Positions 1 through 8,718 of a DNA stretch of 64,000 nt are shown piece after piece. Each line of letters starts with the position of its first letter. The first letter of the stretch is position 1. The notes below the pieces were generated by a model, which did not search any database, was not told the origin of the DNA, and worked only from the letters and a program-made list of their open reading frames with translations. The DNA comes from Rhodococcus sp. HNM0563. Lineage in GTDB: Bacteria > Actinomycetota > Actinomycetes > Mycobacteriales > Mycobacteriaceae. A program made the translations under genes and the position numbers. Location: the NCBI RefSeq assembly GCF_012726195.1, contig NZ_JAASAF010000004.1, positions 186,001-250,000 of the forward strand. The letters run 5' to 3'.

Positions 1-664
1 TGTCCTCGCGCGGAAGGAACCCGTCACCAGCGCGGGTCCGCACTATCCGTTGCCGTACTCGGGTGAGGGCGCGACCGGGCTCGGTAAACCACTCAAGCCC
101 ATCACGCATCCGCTCCGGTCGGACATCCCGATCTGGCTCGGAGCCGAAGGACCGAAGAACGTCGCGCTCACCGCCGAGATCGCCGACGGCTGGCTCGCGA
201 TCTACTACTCCCCGCGCCTCGCCCCGATGTACAACGAATGGCTCGACGAAGGATTCGCCCGTCCGGGAGCGCGTCGCACTCGTGAGGACTTCGAGATCGC
301 GGCGACCTGCCAGGTGGTGGTGACCGACGACAAGGCCGCGACGATCGCCGGAATGAAACCGGTCACCGCGCTCTACGTCGGCGGAATGGGTGCACCGGAG
401 TTGAACTTCCACGCGCAGGTCTACCGCCGGATGGGATATGGCGAAGTGGTCGACGAGGTCACCGAACTGTTCCGCTCCGGACGTAAGGACGAGGCGGCCG
501 CGGCGATTCCCGACGAGATGGTCACCGAGACGATGATCGTGGGCAACCACGACGAGGTACGCGCGGGTGTCAAGCGGTGGGAAGACGCGGGAGTGACCAT
601 GCTCCTGGTGTCGTGCCGCGACGCCGAGCACGTGCAGTCGCTGGCCCACGTTGTGCTGGGCTGA
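1..664 (+). CDS. LLM-class F420-dependent oxidoreductase, 3' part
   Basis: The 5' end lies outside the window. An open frame runs from base 2 to a TGA at 664 (220 residues) and already reads as protein before the first internal ATG at 50, so that ATG is not the start. The visible part has the luciferase-like monooxygenase pattern 'DIPIWLGAEGPKNVALTAEIADGW' (read here as DIPIWLGAEGPKNVAL followed by TAEIADGW), typical of F420-dependent oxidoreductases of the MSMEG/Rv3520c group. Rv3520c lies close to fadD19/echA19 in M. tuberculosis, and those two genes follow here, which supports the assignment. The substrate is unknown. A role in sterol breakdown is inferred from position only. Confidence 0.8.
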   Translation, partial: VLARKEPVTSAGPHYPLPYSGEGATGLGKPLKPITHPLRSDIPIWLGAEGPKNVALTAEIADGWLAIYYSPRLAPMYNEWLDEGFARPGARRTREDFEIAATCQVVVTDDKAATIAGMKPVTALYVGGMGAPELNFHAQVYRRMGYGEVVDEVTELFRSGRKDEAAAAIPDEMVTETMIVGNHDEVRAGVKRWEDAGVTMLLVSCRDAEHVQSLAHVVLG

Positions 665-751
665 CTCCCGCTGCATCCGTTTCCGTCTCGCGGCACGCGG
701 GTCCGACCTATCCTCGAGTCATCCGGAGTTCCGTGGTGAGGGGGGGTCCGC

Positions 752-1621
752 ATGTGCCGACTGTTCGCGCTCAGTGCTGCACCGCACCGAGTGCACGCGA
801 CCTTCTGGTTGCTCGACGCTTCCGATTCTCTTGCTCGCCAGAGCCGTCGCGAGCCGGACGGCACGGGTCTCGGCACGTTCACCGACAGCGACGTACCTCT
901 CGTGGAGAAGCAACCGGTGGCCGCGTACGAGGATCGAGCATTCGCCACGGAAGCCCGAGAGCGGTCGTCGCGGACGTTTCTCGCTCATATCCGGTACGCG
1001 TCCACGGGCGGGCTCGCCCCGCGCAACACACATCCCTTCGAGCAGAACGGACGGTTGTTCGCGCACAACGGCGTTCTCGGCGATCTCGACCGGCTGGATG
1101 CGGAGCTCGGCTCATACAGAGATCTTGTGCAGGGTGAGACGGATTCGGAGCGGTTCTTCGCGCTCGCCACCAGGCGCATAGACGAGCACGACGGGGACGT
1201 GACGGCCGGCCTCACTGCCGCCGCCCAGTGGGCCGCCGAGAACCTCCGGATCTTCGCTCTCAACGTCATCCTGACGACGGCCACCGAGCTCTGGGCGTTG
1301 CGGTACCCGGATACCCACGAACTGTGGGTGCTCGAACGTCCGGGCGGAGGCGCCCAGGGGGATCGTCGCCTCGACCACGGCGGCACTGCAGGCACCGTGC
1401 GTGTGCAGGCGGGGCATCTGGCACAGTATCCGGCCGTGGTGGTTGCCAGCGAGAGAATGGACGAAGACCCGCACTGGTCGGCGCTGAACTCCGGCGAGCT
1501 ACTGCACGTCGACGATCACCTGAGCACGGTCCGCAGCGTTGTGCTCGATGCCCCTCCGGCACATCCGATCACGCTGGCCGAACTCGACGAGCGCGCCGCG
1601 GCTTCACAGCGCGGCAGGTGA
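752..1621 (+). CDS. Class II glutamine amidotransferase
   Basis: This 289-residue protein starts Met-Cys-Arg-Leu-Phe. After Met removal Cys2 is the N-terminal nucleophile of class II (Ntn) amidotransferases. Other family marks are 'HIRYASTG' near residue 78 and 'HPFEQNGRLFAHNG' near residue 93, which build the glutamine site. No partner synthase domain is attached, so it belongs with the stand-alone EgtC/DUG3/YafJ-like proteins that hydrolyse gamma-glutamyl compounds or glutamine. The start is preceded by GTGAGGGGG about 7 bases upstream. The gene converges on echA19 with a 6-base gap. The substrate cannot be told from sequence. Confidence 0.85.
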   Translation: MCRLFALSAAPHRVHATFWLLDASDSLARQSRREPDGTGLGTFTDSDVPLVEKQPVAAYEDRAFATEARERSSRTFLAHIRYASTGGLAPRNTHPFEQNGRLFAHNGVLGDLDRLDAELGSYRDLVQGETDSERFFALATRRIDEHDGDVTAGLTAAAQWAAENLRIFALNVILTTATELWALRYPDTHELWVLERPGGGAQGDRRLDHGGTAGTVRVQAGHLAQYPAVVVASERMDEDPHWSALNSGELLHVDDHLSTVRSVVLDAPPAHPITLAELDERAAASQRGR

Positions 1622-1627
1622 ATCTCG

Positions 1628-2485
1628 TCAGGCACCGGTGAATTTCGGCGCTCGCTTCTCGGTGAAGGCGCGAGGCCCTTCTTTCGCGTCGGCGCTCTTG
1701 AAAACGGCAGCACCGAGTTCGGCGTCGATGCGGAAGGCTTCTTCTTCGTGGAGTCCTTCGGACCGGCGGATGGTTTCGAGGATTGCCTGAACTGCGACAG
1801 GTCCGTTGGCGGAGATCGTGTCGGCGATCTCGAGCGCCTTATCGAGAGCCTGGCCGTCCTCGACGACGTGCCCGATGAGCCCGATCTCCTTGGCTTCGGG
1901 TGCCAACAGATGCCGACCGGTGAGCAGGATGTCTGCGGCGATCGTGTACGGGATCTGACGGACGAGGCGCACCGCCGAACCGCCGAGCGGGAACAGGCCC
2001 CACTTGGCCTCGGACACGCCGAACTTCGCGCTCGAACCGGCGACGCGAATGTCGGTGGCCTGAAGGATCTCGGTGCCGCCTGCGATGGCGGGGCCCTCGA
2101 CCGCCGCGATGAGGGGTTTTGTCAGTCTCCGTCCCTTGAGCAGAGCAGGCAGGCGAGACAGGTCCCAGGCACCCTTCCCGTCGCCTCGCTCGCCCTGCTC
2201 GAATTTGTCGCCGGGTGCAGACTTGTTCATGTCCTTGAGGTCGGCGCCCGCGCAGAATGCCCCACCCGCGCCGGTGAGGATCGCGACACGGATCTCGGGA
2301 TCGCTGTCGACCCGGTCCCACGCCTCGGTCATGATCGCCATCATCTCGCCCGACAGGGCGTTTCGTGCTTCCGGCCGATTCATCGTGACGATCAGGGTGT
2401 GTCCGCGTTGCTCGACGAGGCAGTGCGGAGCACGCTCCGAAATGTCCGAATTATCGGCGGTGCCGGTGGGGGCGGTAGGGGACAC
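1628..2485 (-). CDS. echA19: Enoyl-CoA hydratase EchA19-like (sterol side chain)
   Basis: A 285-residue crotonase-fold protein. It shows '[15 protein letters not shown]' near residue 33, the oxyanion-hole stretch '[13 protein letters not shown]' near residue 75, and '[14 protein letters not shown]' near residue 123. It closely matches remembered M. tuberculosis EchA19 (Rv3516), including the C-terminal '[15 protein letters not shown]'. EchA19 hydrates the enoyl-CoA formed during beta-oxidation of the cholesterol side chain. It diverges from the fadD19-like gene as in M. tuberculosis, and the 77-base gap carries a KstR-type box, so both are probably repressed by KstR. The N-terminal 20 residues are longer than in the mycobacterial protein. 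Confidence 0.92.
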   Translation of the reverse strand: MSPTAPTGTADNSDISERAPHCLVEQRGHTLIVTMNRPEARNALSGEMMAIMTEAWDRVDSDPEIRVAILTGAGGAFCAGADLKDMNKSAPGDKFEQGERGDGKGAWDLSRLPALLKGRRLTKPLIAAVEGPAIAGGTEILQATDIRVAGSSAKFGVSEAKWGLFPLGGSAVRLVRQIPYTIAADILLTGRHLLAPEAKEIGLIGHVVEDGQALDKALEIADTISANGPVAVQAILETIRRSEGLHEEEAFRIDAELGAAVFKSADAKEGPRAFTEKRAPKFTGA

Positions 2486-2538
2486 TGGAACTCCTGAAGT
2501 GTTGTGAACTGGATCTCAATCCCGGTCTTGTCAGAAAC

Positions 2539-2552
2539 GATAACACGTTCTA
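2539..2552. promoter_or_regulatory. KstR-type operator between echA19 and fadD19
   Basis: The sequence gatAACacGTTctA fits the KstR core TnnAACnnGTTnnA except for the first base. It ends 10 bases before the fadD19 GTG and lies 54 bases upstream of echA19, so one site could control both divergent genes. KstR is the TetR-type repressor relieved by sterol CoA thioesters. Its gene is not in this window. Confidence 0.8.
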
Positions 2553-2562
2553 TTTTGATGGC

Positions 2563-4221
2563 GTGGCCCTTAATATCGCAGATCTCGTAGAGCACGCCAT
2601 CGACCTCGTCCCCGACCGTGTCGCACTCGCGTCGGACGGTCGCGAACTCACCTATGCGCAGCTGGAGGAGCGGACCAACCGCCTCGGGCACTACCTGCAG
2701 GAACAGGGTGTCGTGCCCGGCGACAAGGTGGGCGTCTACTCGCGCAACACCATCGAGGCCGTCGAGGCGATGATCGCGGTGTTCAAGATCCGGGCGGTAG
2801 TGGTCAACATCAACTTCCGGTACGTCGAGAACGAGTTGCAGCACATCTTCGAGGATTCGGACATGGTGGCACTCATCCACGAGCGCAGGTACGCCGACAA
2901 GGTCGCGAACGTGCTGCCGACGACGCCACTGGTGAAGACGTCGCTCGTCGTCGACGACGAAACCGGGCTCGACTACTCCGGCTACGGGGGAGTCGACTAC
3001 GAGCAGGCGCTCGCGCAGAGTTCCCCGGAGCGCGATTTCGGCGAGCGTAGCCCCGACGACCTGTACATGCTCTACACCGGCGGCACCACCGGTAAGCCGA
3101 AAGGTGTGATGTGGCGGCAGGAAGACGTGTGGCGCGTCCTCGGCGGCGGTATCAATTTCCTCACCGGTGAGTACGTAGCTGACGAGTGGGAACTGGCGAA
3201 GACCGGCGCCGCCAACCCCGTGATGGTGCGCTTCCCGATCCCGCCGATGATCCACGGCGGTGCGCAGTGGGCGTTGTTGCAGGCGTTGTTCGGCGGCGGC
3301 AAGCTGATCATGCACCCCGAGTTCGACGGCCACGACACATTGCGCGTCATCGAGGAACACAAGGTCAACGTCATCTTCATCACCGGCGACGCAATGGGCC
3401 GCCCCATGATCGATGCGCTCGACGAGGGGAACCCGAAAACCGGTAAGCCATATGATCTCTCGTCCATGTACTTCATGGGGTCCAGTGCGGCGCTGTTCTC
3501 TCCTGCACTCAAGGAACGATTCCTCGAACTGCTCCCGAACTGTATGATCTCCGACTCCATCGGCTCCTCCGAGACGGGGTTCTCGGGCATCGGCGTCGTC
3601 GCGAAGGGGCAGGCCCATACCGGTGCCCCCACCGTGAAGATCGACGCGGCGACCTCGGTGCTGGACGAGGACGGAACCCCGCTGCAGCCCGGCGACGGCA
3701 AGGTCGGTCTGCTCGCCCGCAAGGGACACATCCCGCTCGGGTACTACAACGATGAGGCGAAGACCGCAGCGACGTTCCGTGAATACAACGGCGTGCGGTA
3801 CTCGATCCCGGGTGACTACGCACAGATCGAACCCGACGGCACGGTCACGATGCTCGGCCGAGGCTCGTCATCGATCAACAGCGGCGGCGAGAAGATCTAT
3901 CCGGAAGAGGTCGAGGCCGCGCTCAAGGCCCACCCGGACGTCTTCGACGTGCTCGTGATCGGTGTCCCCGACGAGCGGTTCGGGCAGCGTGTTGCGGCAG
4001 TCGTTGCGACACGGGCTGGAAGTCGGCCCCCACTGGCCGATCTCGTGGAATCGGCGCGCGCGTCGATTGCCGGCTACAAGGTGCCACGCAGTGTCTGGTT
4101 CACCGACGAGATCAAGCGGTCGCCTGCCGGTAAGCCCGACTATCGCTGGGCGAAAGAGCAGGCCGAATCTCGTCCTGCAGACGAGATGTACAGCAGCAGC
4201 GGCGTCGTCGCGGCGAAGTAG
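2563..4221 (+). CDS. fadD19: Steroid side-chain acyl-CoA synthetase FadD19-like
   Basis: A 552-residue ANL-superfamily ligase, near the usual 548 residues of FadD19. The P-loop-like AMP motif 'MLYTGGTTGKPKGVMW' lies near residue 168, the A5-type 'SIGSSETG' near 330, the hinge 'GDYAQIEPDGTVTMLGRG' near 418, and the C-terminal catalytic lysine context 'RSPAGKPDYRWAK' near 526. FadD19 activates C8 (cholesterol C26) side-chain acids with CoA, and in R. rhodochrous it is needed for C24-branched sterols. The start is GTG directly behind the KstR box. The nitronate-monooxygenase-like gene follows after 10 bases, presumably in the same transcript. Confidence 0.92.
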   Translation: MALNIADLVEHAIDLVPDRVALASDGRELTYAQLEERTNRLGHYLQEQGVVPGDKVGVYSRNTIEAVEAMIAVFKIRAVVVNINFRYVENELQHIFEDSDMVALIHERRYADKVANVLPTTPLVKTSLVVDDETGLDYSGYGGVDYEQALAQSSPERDFGERSPDDLYMLYTGGTTGKPKGVMWRQEDVWRVLGGGINFLTGEYVADEWELAKTGAANPVMVRFPIPPMIHGGAQWALLQALFGGGKLIMHPEFDGHDTLRVIEEHKVNVIFITGDAMGRPMIDALDEGNPKTGKPYDLSSMYFMGSSAALFSPALKERFLELLPNCMISDSIGSSETGFSGIGVVAKGQAHTGAPTVKIDAATSVLDEDGTPLQPGDGKVGLLARKGHIPLGYYNDEAKTAATFREYNGVRYSIPGDYAQIEPDGTVTMLGRGSSSINSGGEKIYPEEVEAALKAHPDVFDVLVIGVPDERFGQRVAAVVATRAGSRPPLADLVESARASIAGYKVPRSVWFTDEIKRSPAGKPDYRWAKEQAESRPADEMYSSSGVVAAK

Positions 4222-4231
4222 AAGGACACAC

Positions 4232-5344
4232 ATGCAGACCGATCTCAGTAAGAAGTTCGGTATCGAGTATCCGATCTTCGGATTCACGCCGTCCGAACAC
4301 GTCGCAGCGGCGATCAGCAGGGCCGGGGGCCTCGGCGTGCTGGGTTGCGTTCGGTTCAACGACCCCGAAGAACTCGACGCGGTCCTCACCTGGATGGACG
4401 AGAACACCGACGGCAAGCCGTACGGTGTCGACATCGTGATGCCCGCCAAGGTGCCCACGGAAGGTACCGCCGTCGATCTCGACAGCCTCATCCCGGCAGA
4501 GCACCGTGCGTTCGTCGACCGCACACTCACGGAGCTGGGTGTTCCACCGCTCAACGACGACGCCGAACACGCCACCGGAGTGCTGGGCTGGCTGCATTCG
4601 GTCGCGCGCTCCCATGTCGACGTGGCGCTCGGACATCGACCCGCACTCATCGCCAACGCTCTCGGTTCACCACCGAAGGACGTCATCGATCTCGCACACG
4701 AGAAAGGTGTGCCCGTCGCTGCGTTGGCCGGTGCCGTCGAACACGCGAAACGACATGTCGAGAACGGCGTCGACATCGTCATCGCCCAAGGCTACGAGGC
4801 AGGCGGCCACACCGGTGAAGTCGCGTCGATGGTGTTGTGGCCGGAGCTCGTCGATGCCATCGGCGATTCCGCTGCGGTTCTCGCAGCGGGTGGTGTCGGG
4901 TCGGGCCGTCAGGTCGCTGCAGCGCTCGCGCTCGGCGCGTCCGGCGTGTGGATGGGTTCGTACTGGCTTACCACCTCCGAATACAAGCTCGGTTCGGCCG
5001 CGCAGGGGCCGTCGTCGATCCAGCGTGCCCTGCTCGGCGCGAGTTCGTCCGATACCGTGCGGTCACGTATCTACTCCGGCAAACCGGCCAGGCTCCTCAA
5101 GACCAAGTGGACCGAGGCGTGGTCGCAGCCCGATGCGCCGTCACCGCTTCCCATGCCTTTGCAGAACATCCTGGTCAGCGAAGCGCACCAGCGTATCTCG
5201 GCGGGGAACGATCCCGAGGTCGTGGCGATGCCGGTCGGGCAGATCGTCGGACGGATGAACGAGATCCGGCCCGTCGCGGAGATCATGGCCGAACTCGTCG
5301 ACGGCTACGACCGGGCGGTCGAGCGGCTGAATCAGGCGCGGTAG
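4232..5344 (+). CDS. Nitronate monooxygenase-like FMN oxidoreductase (copy 1)
   Basis: A 370-residue TIM-barrel flavoprotein of the NMO/2-nitropropane dioxygenase family. It has the N-terminal 'EYPIFGFTPSEHVAAAISRAGGLGVLG', broken here as EYPIFGFTP and ISRAGGLGVLG, the catalytic-His segment 'GYEAGGHTGE' (His193), and the phosphate-binding 'AAGGVGSGRQVAAALALGA'. The ATG is preceded by AGAAGGA. It sits 10 bases behind fadD19 and should share its KstR control, so the substrate is more likely a sterol intermediate than a nitroalkane, though this is inference. A paralogue with the same architecture lies at 21077-22210. Confidence 0.85.
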   Translation: MQTDLSKKFGIEYPIFGFTPSEHVAAAISRAGGLGVLGCVRFNDPEELDAVLTWMDENTDGKPYGVDIVMPAKVPTEGTAVDLDSLIPAEHRAFVDRTLTELGVPPLNDDAEHATGVLGWLHSVARSHVDVALGHRPALIANALGSPPKDVIDLAHEKGVPVAALAGAVEHAKRHVENGVDIVIAQGYEAGGHTGEVASMVLWPELVDAIGDSAAVLAAGGVGSGRQVAAALALGASGVWMGSYWLTTSEYKLGSAAQGPSSIQRALLGASSSDTVRSRIYSGKPARLLKTKWTEAWSQPDAPSPLPMPLQNILVSEAHQRISAGNDPEVVAMPVGQIVGRMNEIRPVAEIMAELVDGYDRAVERLNQAR

Positions 5345-5351
5345 CCGAGAG

Positions 5352-7922
5352 TCATTCTCGCACTTCGACGATGCCGTGCGCGCCGCGCTCGGCATCGACC
5401 ATCGAGTGCGACACGAACGGGTAGCGTCCCGGTTCGGGGAACTCGAGTTCGACGAATCCTCCCTGGGCCGGGAACAATCCGAGGGCCTGGCTTCCTCCCG
5501 TATCCGGCCGCAGGCGGTAGTCGCCCTCCGAGAAGACGGTGTCGAACTGCCCGCCCACGACATGGAACGACGTACCGCGGTTCGGTCCTGCGGCGAGCAC
5601 CCAGATCCGGACCCGCTCACCCACCCGGGCCTGCAGCGGCCTGTGGTCGTATTGGTTCGCATAGCCGTTGAACACCACCAGGTCAGGGTCCTCCGCAGTG
5701 ATCTTGTCGGAGTCGGCCTCGCCTCCTTCGGCTCCCAGATACAGCTCCGACTGCACCAGGACGTATTCACGGGCGACGGGCACGAGGTCCGGCGGGTCGA
5801 TGATGACCGCACCGAACATCCCGTTGGCGATATGCAGGGACATCGGCATGGTCGAGCAGTGATACAGCCAGATCCCAGAGCGGGTCGCGGTGAACCGGTA
5901 GACGAGCGACTCACCGGGTTCGATGGTGCGCATCGGTTCGTCCGGAGACAGCGAGCCCGCGTGGAAGTCGATCGAGTGGCCGATACTTCCGTCGTTGACG
6001 AGGGTGATCTCGAAGACGTCGCCGACGCGGCCGCGCAGGACAGGCCCGGGCGCGGTGCCACCGAATGTCCACAGGCGCTGCGTGATCCCGGGTGCGACCT
6101 CACGTTGCTCGTCGGTTGCAGCCAGGGTGATCCGGTGATCGGCAGTCGGCGCCGGCGCGACCGGATCGTGCGCGACGAATCCCGCCGCGGGGTCTGCACC
6201 GAGACTGCGCGACACGTCCGATGAGGTGAGAGACCCCGCTTCCGCCCCGGACCCGTGGTCGGTGTGTTCGAGGTCGTCGACCACACCGGTCGGCTCCACG
6301 GTGAGTGTCATTCCCATCTGGCGGTGCCCGGCGACCGAGCACCATCCGTCCATCTGCCCGCCGACGAGTCCGGCGTCGAGCGTCGCCGTCTCACCCGGAC
6401 CGATACGAGCGGTGCGGGTACCGTTGGCGAGAACCAGATCGTGACGATCGGTACCGGTATTCACCAGCGTGACCACCAGACGATCCCCCACAGGCACTTC
6501 GAGGACGTCGGGAACGAACCGCATACCCTCGATCTGCACCTCGACTTCGGTGGTGTACCCACTCGCCCTCACGTTCGAAGCATCGACGGTGGAGAGACCT
6601 GCGGCAGCCGGATCGGCCGCGATACCGGCTGCCGCGCCGAGGACGACGATGCCCAGCCCTGCTGCGGCGGACCGGATGCGCTTGCGTGCGGGAACAGGTT
6701 CGGGGCGGCCCGGTTTCGACGCTGTCCCACGCATGCGCCGGGCAACCAGAACCGCGCGCACGGCCAACGGCAGGAACGACGCGAACGCCACCAGGACGAG
6801 CACCGAACACAGCACTCGCACGAGGCTCGGTATCGGCAGTACACACACCAGCAGACCCGCATTGGCGACCGACAGGCGCCACGACGCGCCGCGCTCGAGT
6901 TCGGTCATCGCTCCCTGCACGGCAGCACGGCCGCCGATGACGACGGGAATGAGATACGTGAGGGCGCCGAGCAACACCTGGACGAGGAAACCGGCGAGCA
7001 GTGCCGCGGTCACGGACCCGGCCGCCGCGGCCGCTTCCAGTGGAGTCGATGCGGTCGCCAGTGCCACCGTGAGGTAGATCAGTGAACCGAGCAGCCACAC
7101 GATACCGGCGAGCACCGACAGCGTCGCGAAATCGGCGGGATGTTTTCGGCGGATCTCATCGAGGTGTGGTTCGAGGACATAGAGCGCGGCTGCGAGATAT
7201 CCGAGCGTTCCCGCTGCGGTGACGAGGGGAATACCCGCGAGGGCACCGGCGACTCCCACCGCGAGAGCGAGAATCAACGCCGGGAGTCCGCGTCGCGCTG
7301 CGGTCTCGACGCGCTGCGCCATCCGGGTTCGGAGCATCGTCGGCCACAGGGTCACGAGTGTGCCCAGCACCGTCAACCCCACCCAGCCCAGGACGTTGAC
7401 GGCTGCGTGCCCGAGCACGAGGCGCTCGTGAAGTTCCCCGGGCAGGCCGGAATTGGCCATGGCGATACCGAACCCCGCACCGACCGGCAACATCGTTGCT
7501 GCAGCGATGTAGTAGCGCACGGTGTGCCCGAACCGGGATGGCAGCGCCGCCCGCAGTCGCCGCAGCAGCGTAATGCCGTGCCATCCGGCAACACCGGCGA
7601 CGACGCACCCACCGACCAGTACGACGGGCCACCACCCGCCGACCATTCCTGCGACCAGGACCACAGCGCCGGTGTTGAACGCGATGAGTCGCGCCGTGTC
7701 GGGACGTCGAGCTCCCGTGGCGGAACGGCGGAGCAGGGCATCGGTGAAATGCCCGCTCCAGATCAGGATCGCGTTGCTCGCAGCACCTATACCGAGCAGA
7801 TGCACAAGGAGCCAACCGGATTGCGGAATCCACCGGTGGGCAACGGACACCACGACCAGCGCCGCGAACCACGCGGCAACCACCATCCCGGCCCGAAGAT
7901 GCCAGTTGCCCCGTTCGTTCAC
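5352..7922 (-). CDS. Membrane-anchored NirK-like multicopper protein
   Basis: An 856-residue fusion. Residues 1 to about 430 hold some ten hydrophobic helices with histidines such as 'WSGHF' and 'LVLGHAAVN'. Residues about 480-570 form a single cupredoxin ending 'GWCSVAGHRQMGM'. Residues 595-856 match two-domain copper nitrite reductase. Type 1 copper ligands read as His649, Cys689, His697 and Met702 ('HSIDFH', 'LYHCSTMPMSLH', 'NGM'). Type 2 ligands read as His654, His688 and His839 ('FVSHSM'). The catalytic Asp is present (Asp652), but the catalytic His of 'GGHGD' is Gln792 ('GGQFD'). The GTG start overlaps the upstream regulator stop by GTGA, so the two are translationally coupled. It could be a nitrite reductase or an oxidase. 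Confidence 0.85.
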   Translation of the reverse strand: MNERGNWHLRAGMVVAAWFAALVVVSVAHRWIPQSGWLLVHLLGIGAASNAILIWSGHFTDALLRRSATGARRPDTARLIAFNTGAVVLVAGMVGGWWPVVLVGGCVVAGVAGWHGITLLRRLRAALPSRFGHTVRYYIAAATMLPVGAGFGIAMANSGLPGELHERLVLGHAAVNVLGWVGLTVLGTLVTLWPTMLRTRMAQRVETAARRGLPALILALAVGVAGALAGIPLVTAAGTLGYLAAALYVLEPHLDEIRRKHPADFATLSVLAGIVWLLGSLIYLTVALATASTPLEAAAAAGSVTAALLAGFLVQVLLGALTYLIPVVIGGRAAVQGAMTELERGASWRLSVANAGLLVCVLPIPSLVRVLCSVLVLVAFASFLPLAVRAVLVARRMRGTASKPGRPEPVPARKRIRSAAAGLGIVVLGAAAGIAADPAAAGLSTVDASNVRASGYTTEVEVQIEGMRFVPDVLEVPVGDRLVVTLVNTGTDRHDLVLANGTRTARIGPGETATLDAGLVGGQMDGWCSVAGHRQMGMTLTVEPTGVVDDLEHTDHGSGAEAGSLTSSDVSRSLGADPAAGFVAHDPVAPAPTADHRITLAATDEQREVAPGITQRLWTFGGTAPGPVLRGRVGDVFEITLVNDGSIGHSIDFHAGSLSPDEPMRTIEPGESLVYRFTATRSGIWLYHCSTMPMSLHIANGMFGAVIIDPPDLVPVAREYVLVQSELYLGAEGGEADSDKITAEDPDLVVFNGYANQYDHRPLQARVGERVRIWVLAAGPNRGTSFHVVGGQFDTVFSEGDYRLRPDTGGSQALGLFPAQGGFVELEFPEPGRYPFVSHSMVDAERGAHGIVEVRE

Positions 7923-8641
7923 GATTCACCCCGCGGACAGCAGCACACTTCGGGAGTCGTGGGTTCGGGCATGAAGAGCCGACACCCGCCGGGTTCGACG
8001 AAGGGCAGGAGGTCGAGTCCGGGTCCGACCGGTGCGCCGACTTCTTCGAGTGCGCCCTCGACGATGCCGAGATGAACCTGGCACACGACGTTCGGGTAGC
8101 GTCGCGCGGCGTCGAGCAGGGGACACATCGGCAGTGCGACGCCGAGCGCGGGGCCACGGTCGTGGGGCGCGAATCCGAGCCGTGTGAGCAGGTCGAGGAC
8201 GAAGGCATGTGGATCTGCGGTGTCGTAGTCGGATTCGCGTGCGAGGTCGCATCCCCACTCTCGCCCCGCGGCGCGTGCGTCGCCTTCTGGATCGGCGCTG
8301 GTACGAGCGATGTGTCCGGCGAGGGCGGTCGCGAGTCCGGCGTAGTCGCGGCCGGCCAGGGTGGGGTCTGCGGCGGGCATGGGCCGATACACCTTGGCGG
8401 GGCGTCCGCGTCCGCGGGCCGGTTCGGTGGTGTGGTCGACGAGGCCGTGGCCGACCAGCGCGTCGAGGTGTTCGCGCACCGTGTTGGCGTGGAGACCGAG
8501 CCGCTCGGCGATGTCGTTGATGCGCGCCGGGCCATGGGCCCGGACATCGTCGAGGACGGTGATCCGCTGGGGCGACAGCGCGAGGTGCGACTCCGGGACC
8601 GGTGTCGCGCGCGGTCCGGGACGAAGTTCCCTATTTTCCAC
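7919..8641 (-). CDS. Winged-helix regulator with cysteine-rich C-terminus
   Basis: A protein of about 240 residues. The N-terminal winged helix 'ITVLDDVRAHGPARINDIAERLGLHANTVREHLDALVGHGLV' (two halves, before and after ERLGLH) resembles ArsR/SufR-type regulators. The C-terminal domain carries cysteines in 'ALPMCPLLDAA', 'VVCQVHLG', 'GGCRLFMP' and a final 'VCCCPRGES', a pattern compatible with an iron-sulfur or nitric-oxide sensor. The GTG at 8641 is taken as start because it is the last possible start before the helix-turn-helix. No ribosome site is seen, so it may be leaderless. An imperfect palindrome covers this start. It is coupled to the NirK-like gene and divergent from the hemerythrin gene. 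Confidence 0.75.
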   Translation of the reverse strand: MENRELRPGPRATPVPESHLALSPQRITVLDDVRAHGPARINDIAERLGLHANTVREHLDALVGHGLVDHTTEPARGRGRPAKVYRPMPAADPTLAGRDYAGLATALAGHIARTSADPEGDARAAGREWGCDLARESDYDTADPHAFVLDLLTRLGFAPHDRGPALGVALPMCPLLDAARRYPNVVCQVHLGIVEGALEEVGAPVGPGLDLLPFVEPGGCRLFMPEPTTPEVCCCPRGES

Positions 8642-8648
8642 GGAAATA
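8632..8648. promoter_or_regulatory. Imperfect palindrome, probable operator of the copper/hemerythrin module
   Basis: TATTTTCCACGGAAATA pairs at 6 of 8 positions around a central A. It overlaps the GTG of the regulator and lies about 70 bases before the divergent hemerythrin gene, in a locally AT-rich stretch unlike its surroundings. This is where an autoregulating divergent repressor would bind. The assignment to the adjacent regulator is inference. Confidence 0.5.
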
Positions 8649-8718
8649 ACTGTAGTAAATTGGTCCGCGAAAGGCCACCTTGCCGCGCACCACCGCGGCG
8701 CCACGGAAGGAGCGGTCC

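Noticed and set aside
2392-3729. Long open frame on the minus strand (about 445 codons) opposite fadD19
   Set aside because: It lies across the fadD19 coding frame and gives a His/Asp/Val-rich sequence with no family motif, the usual mirror image of a GC-rich gene.
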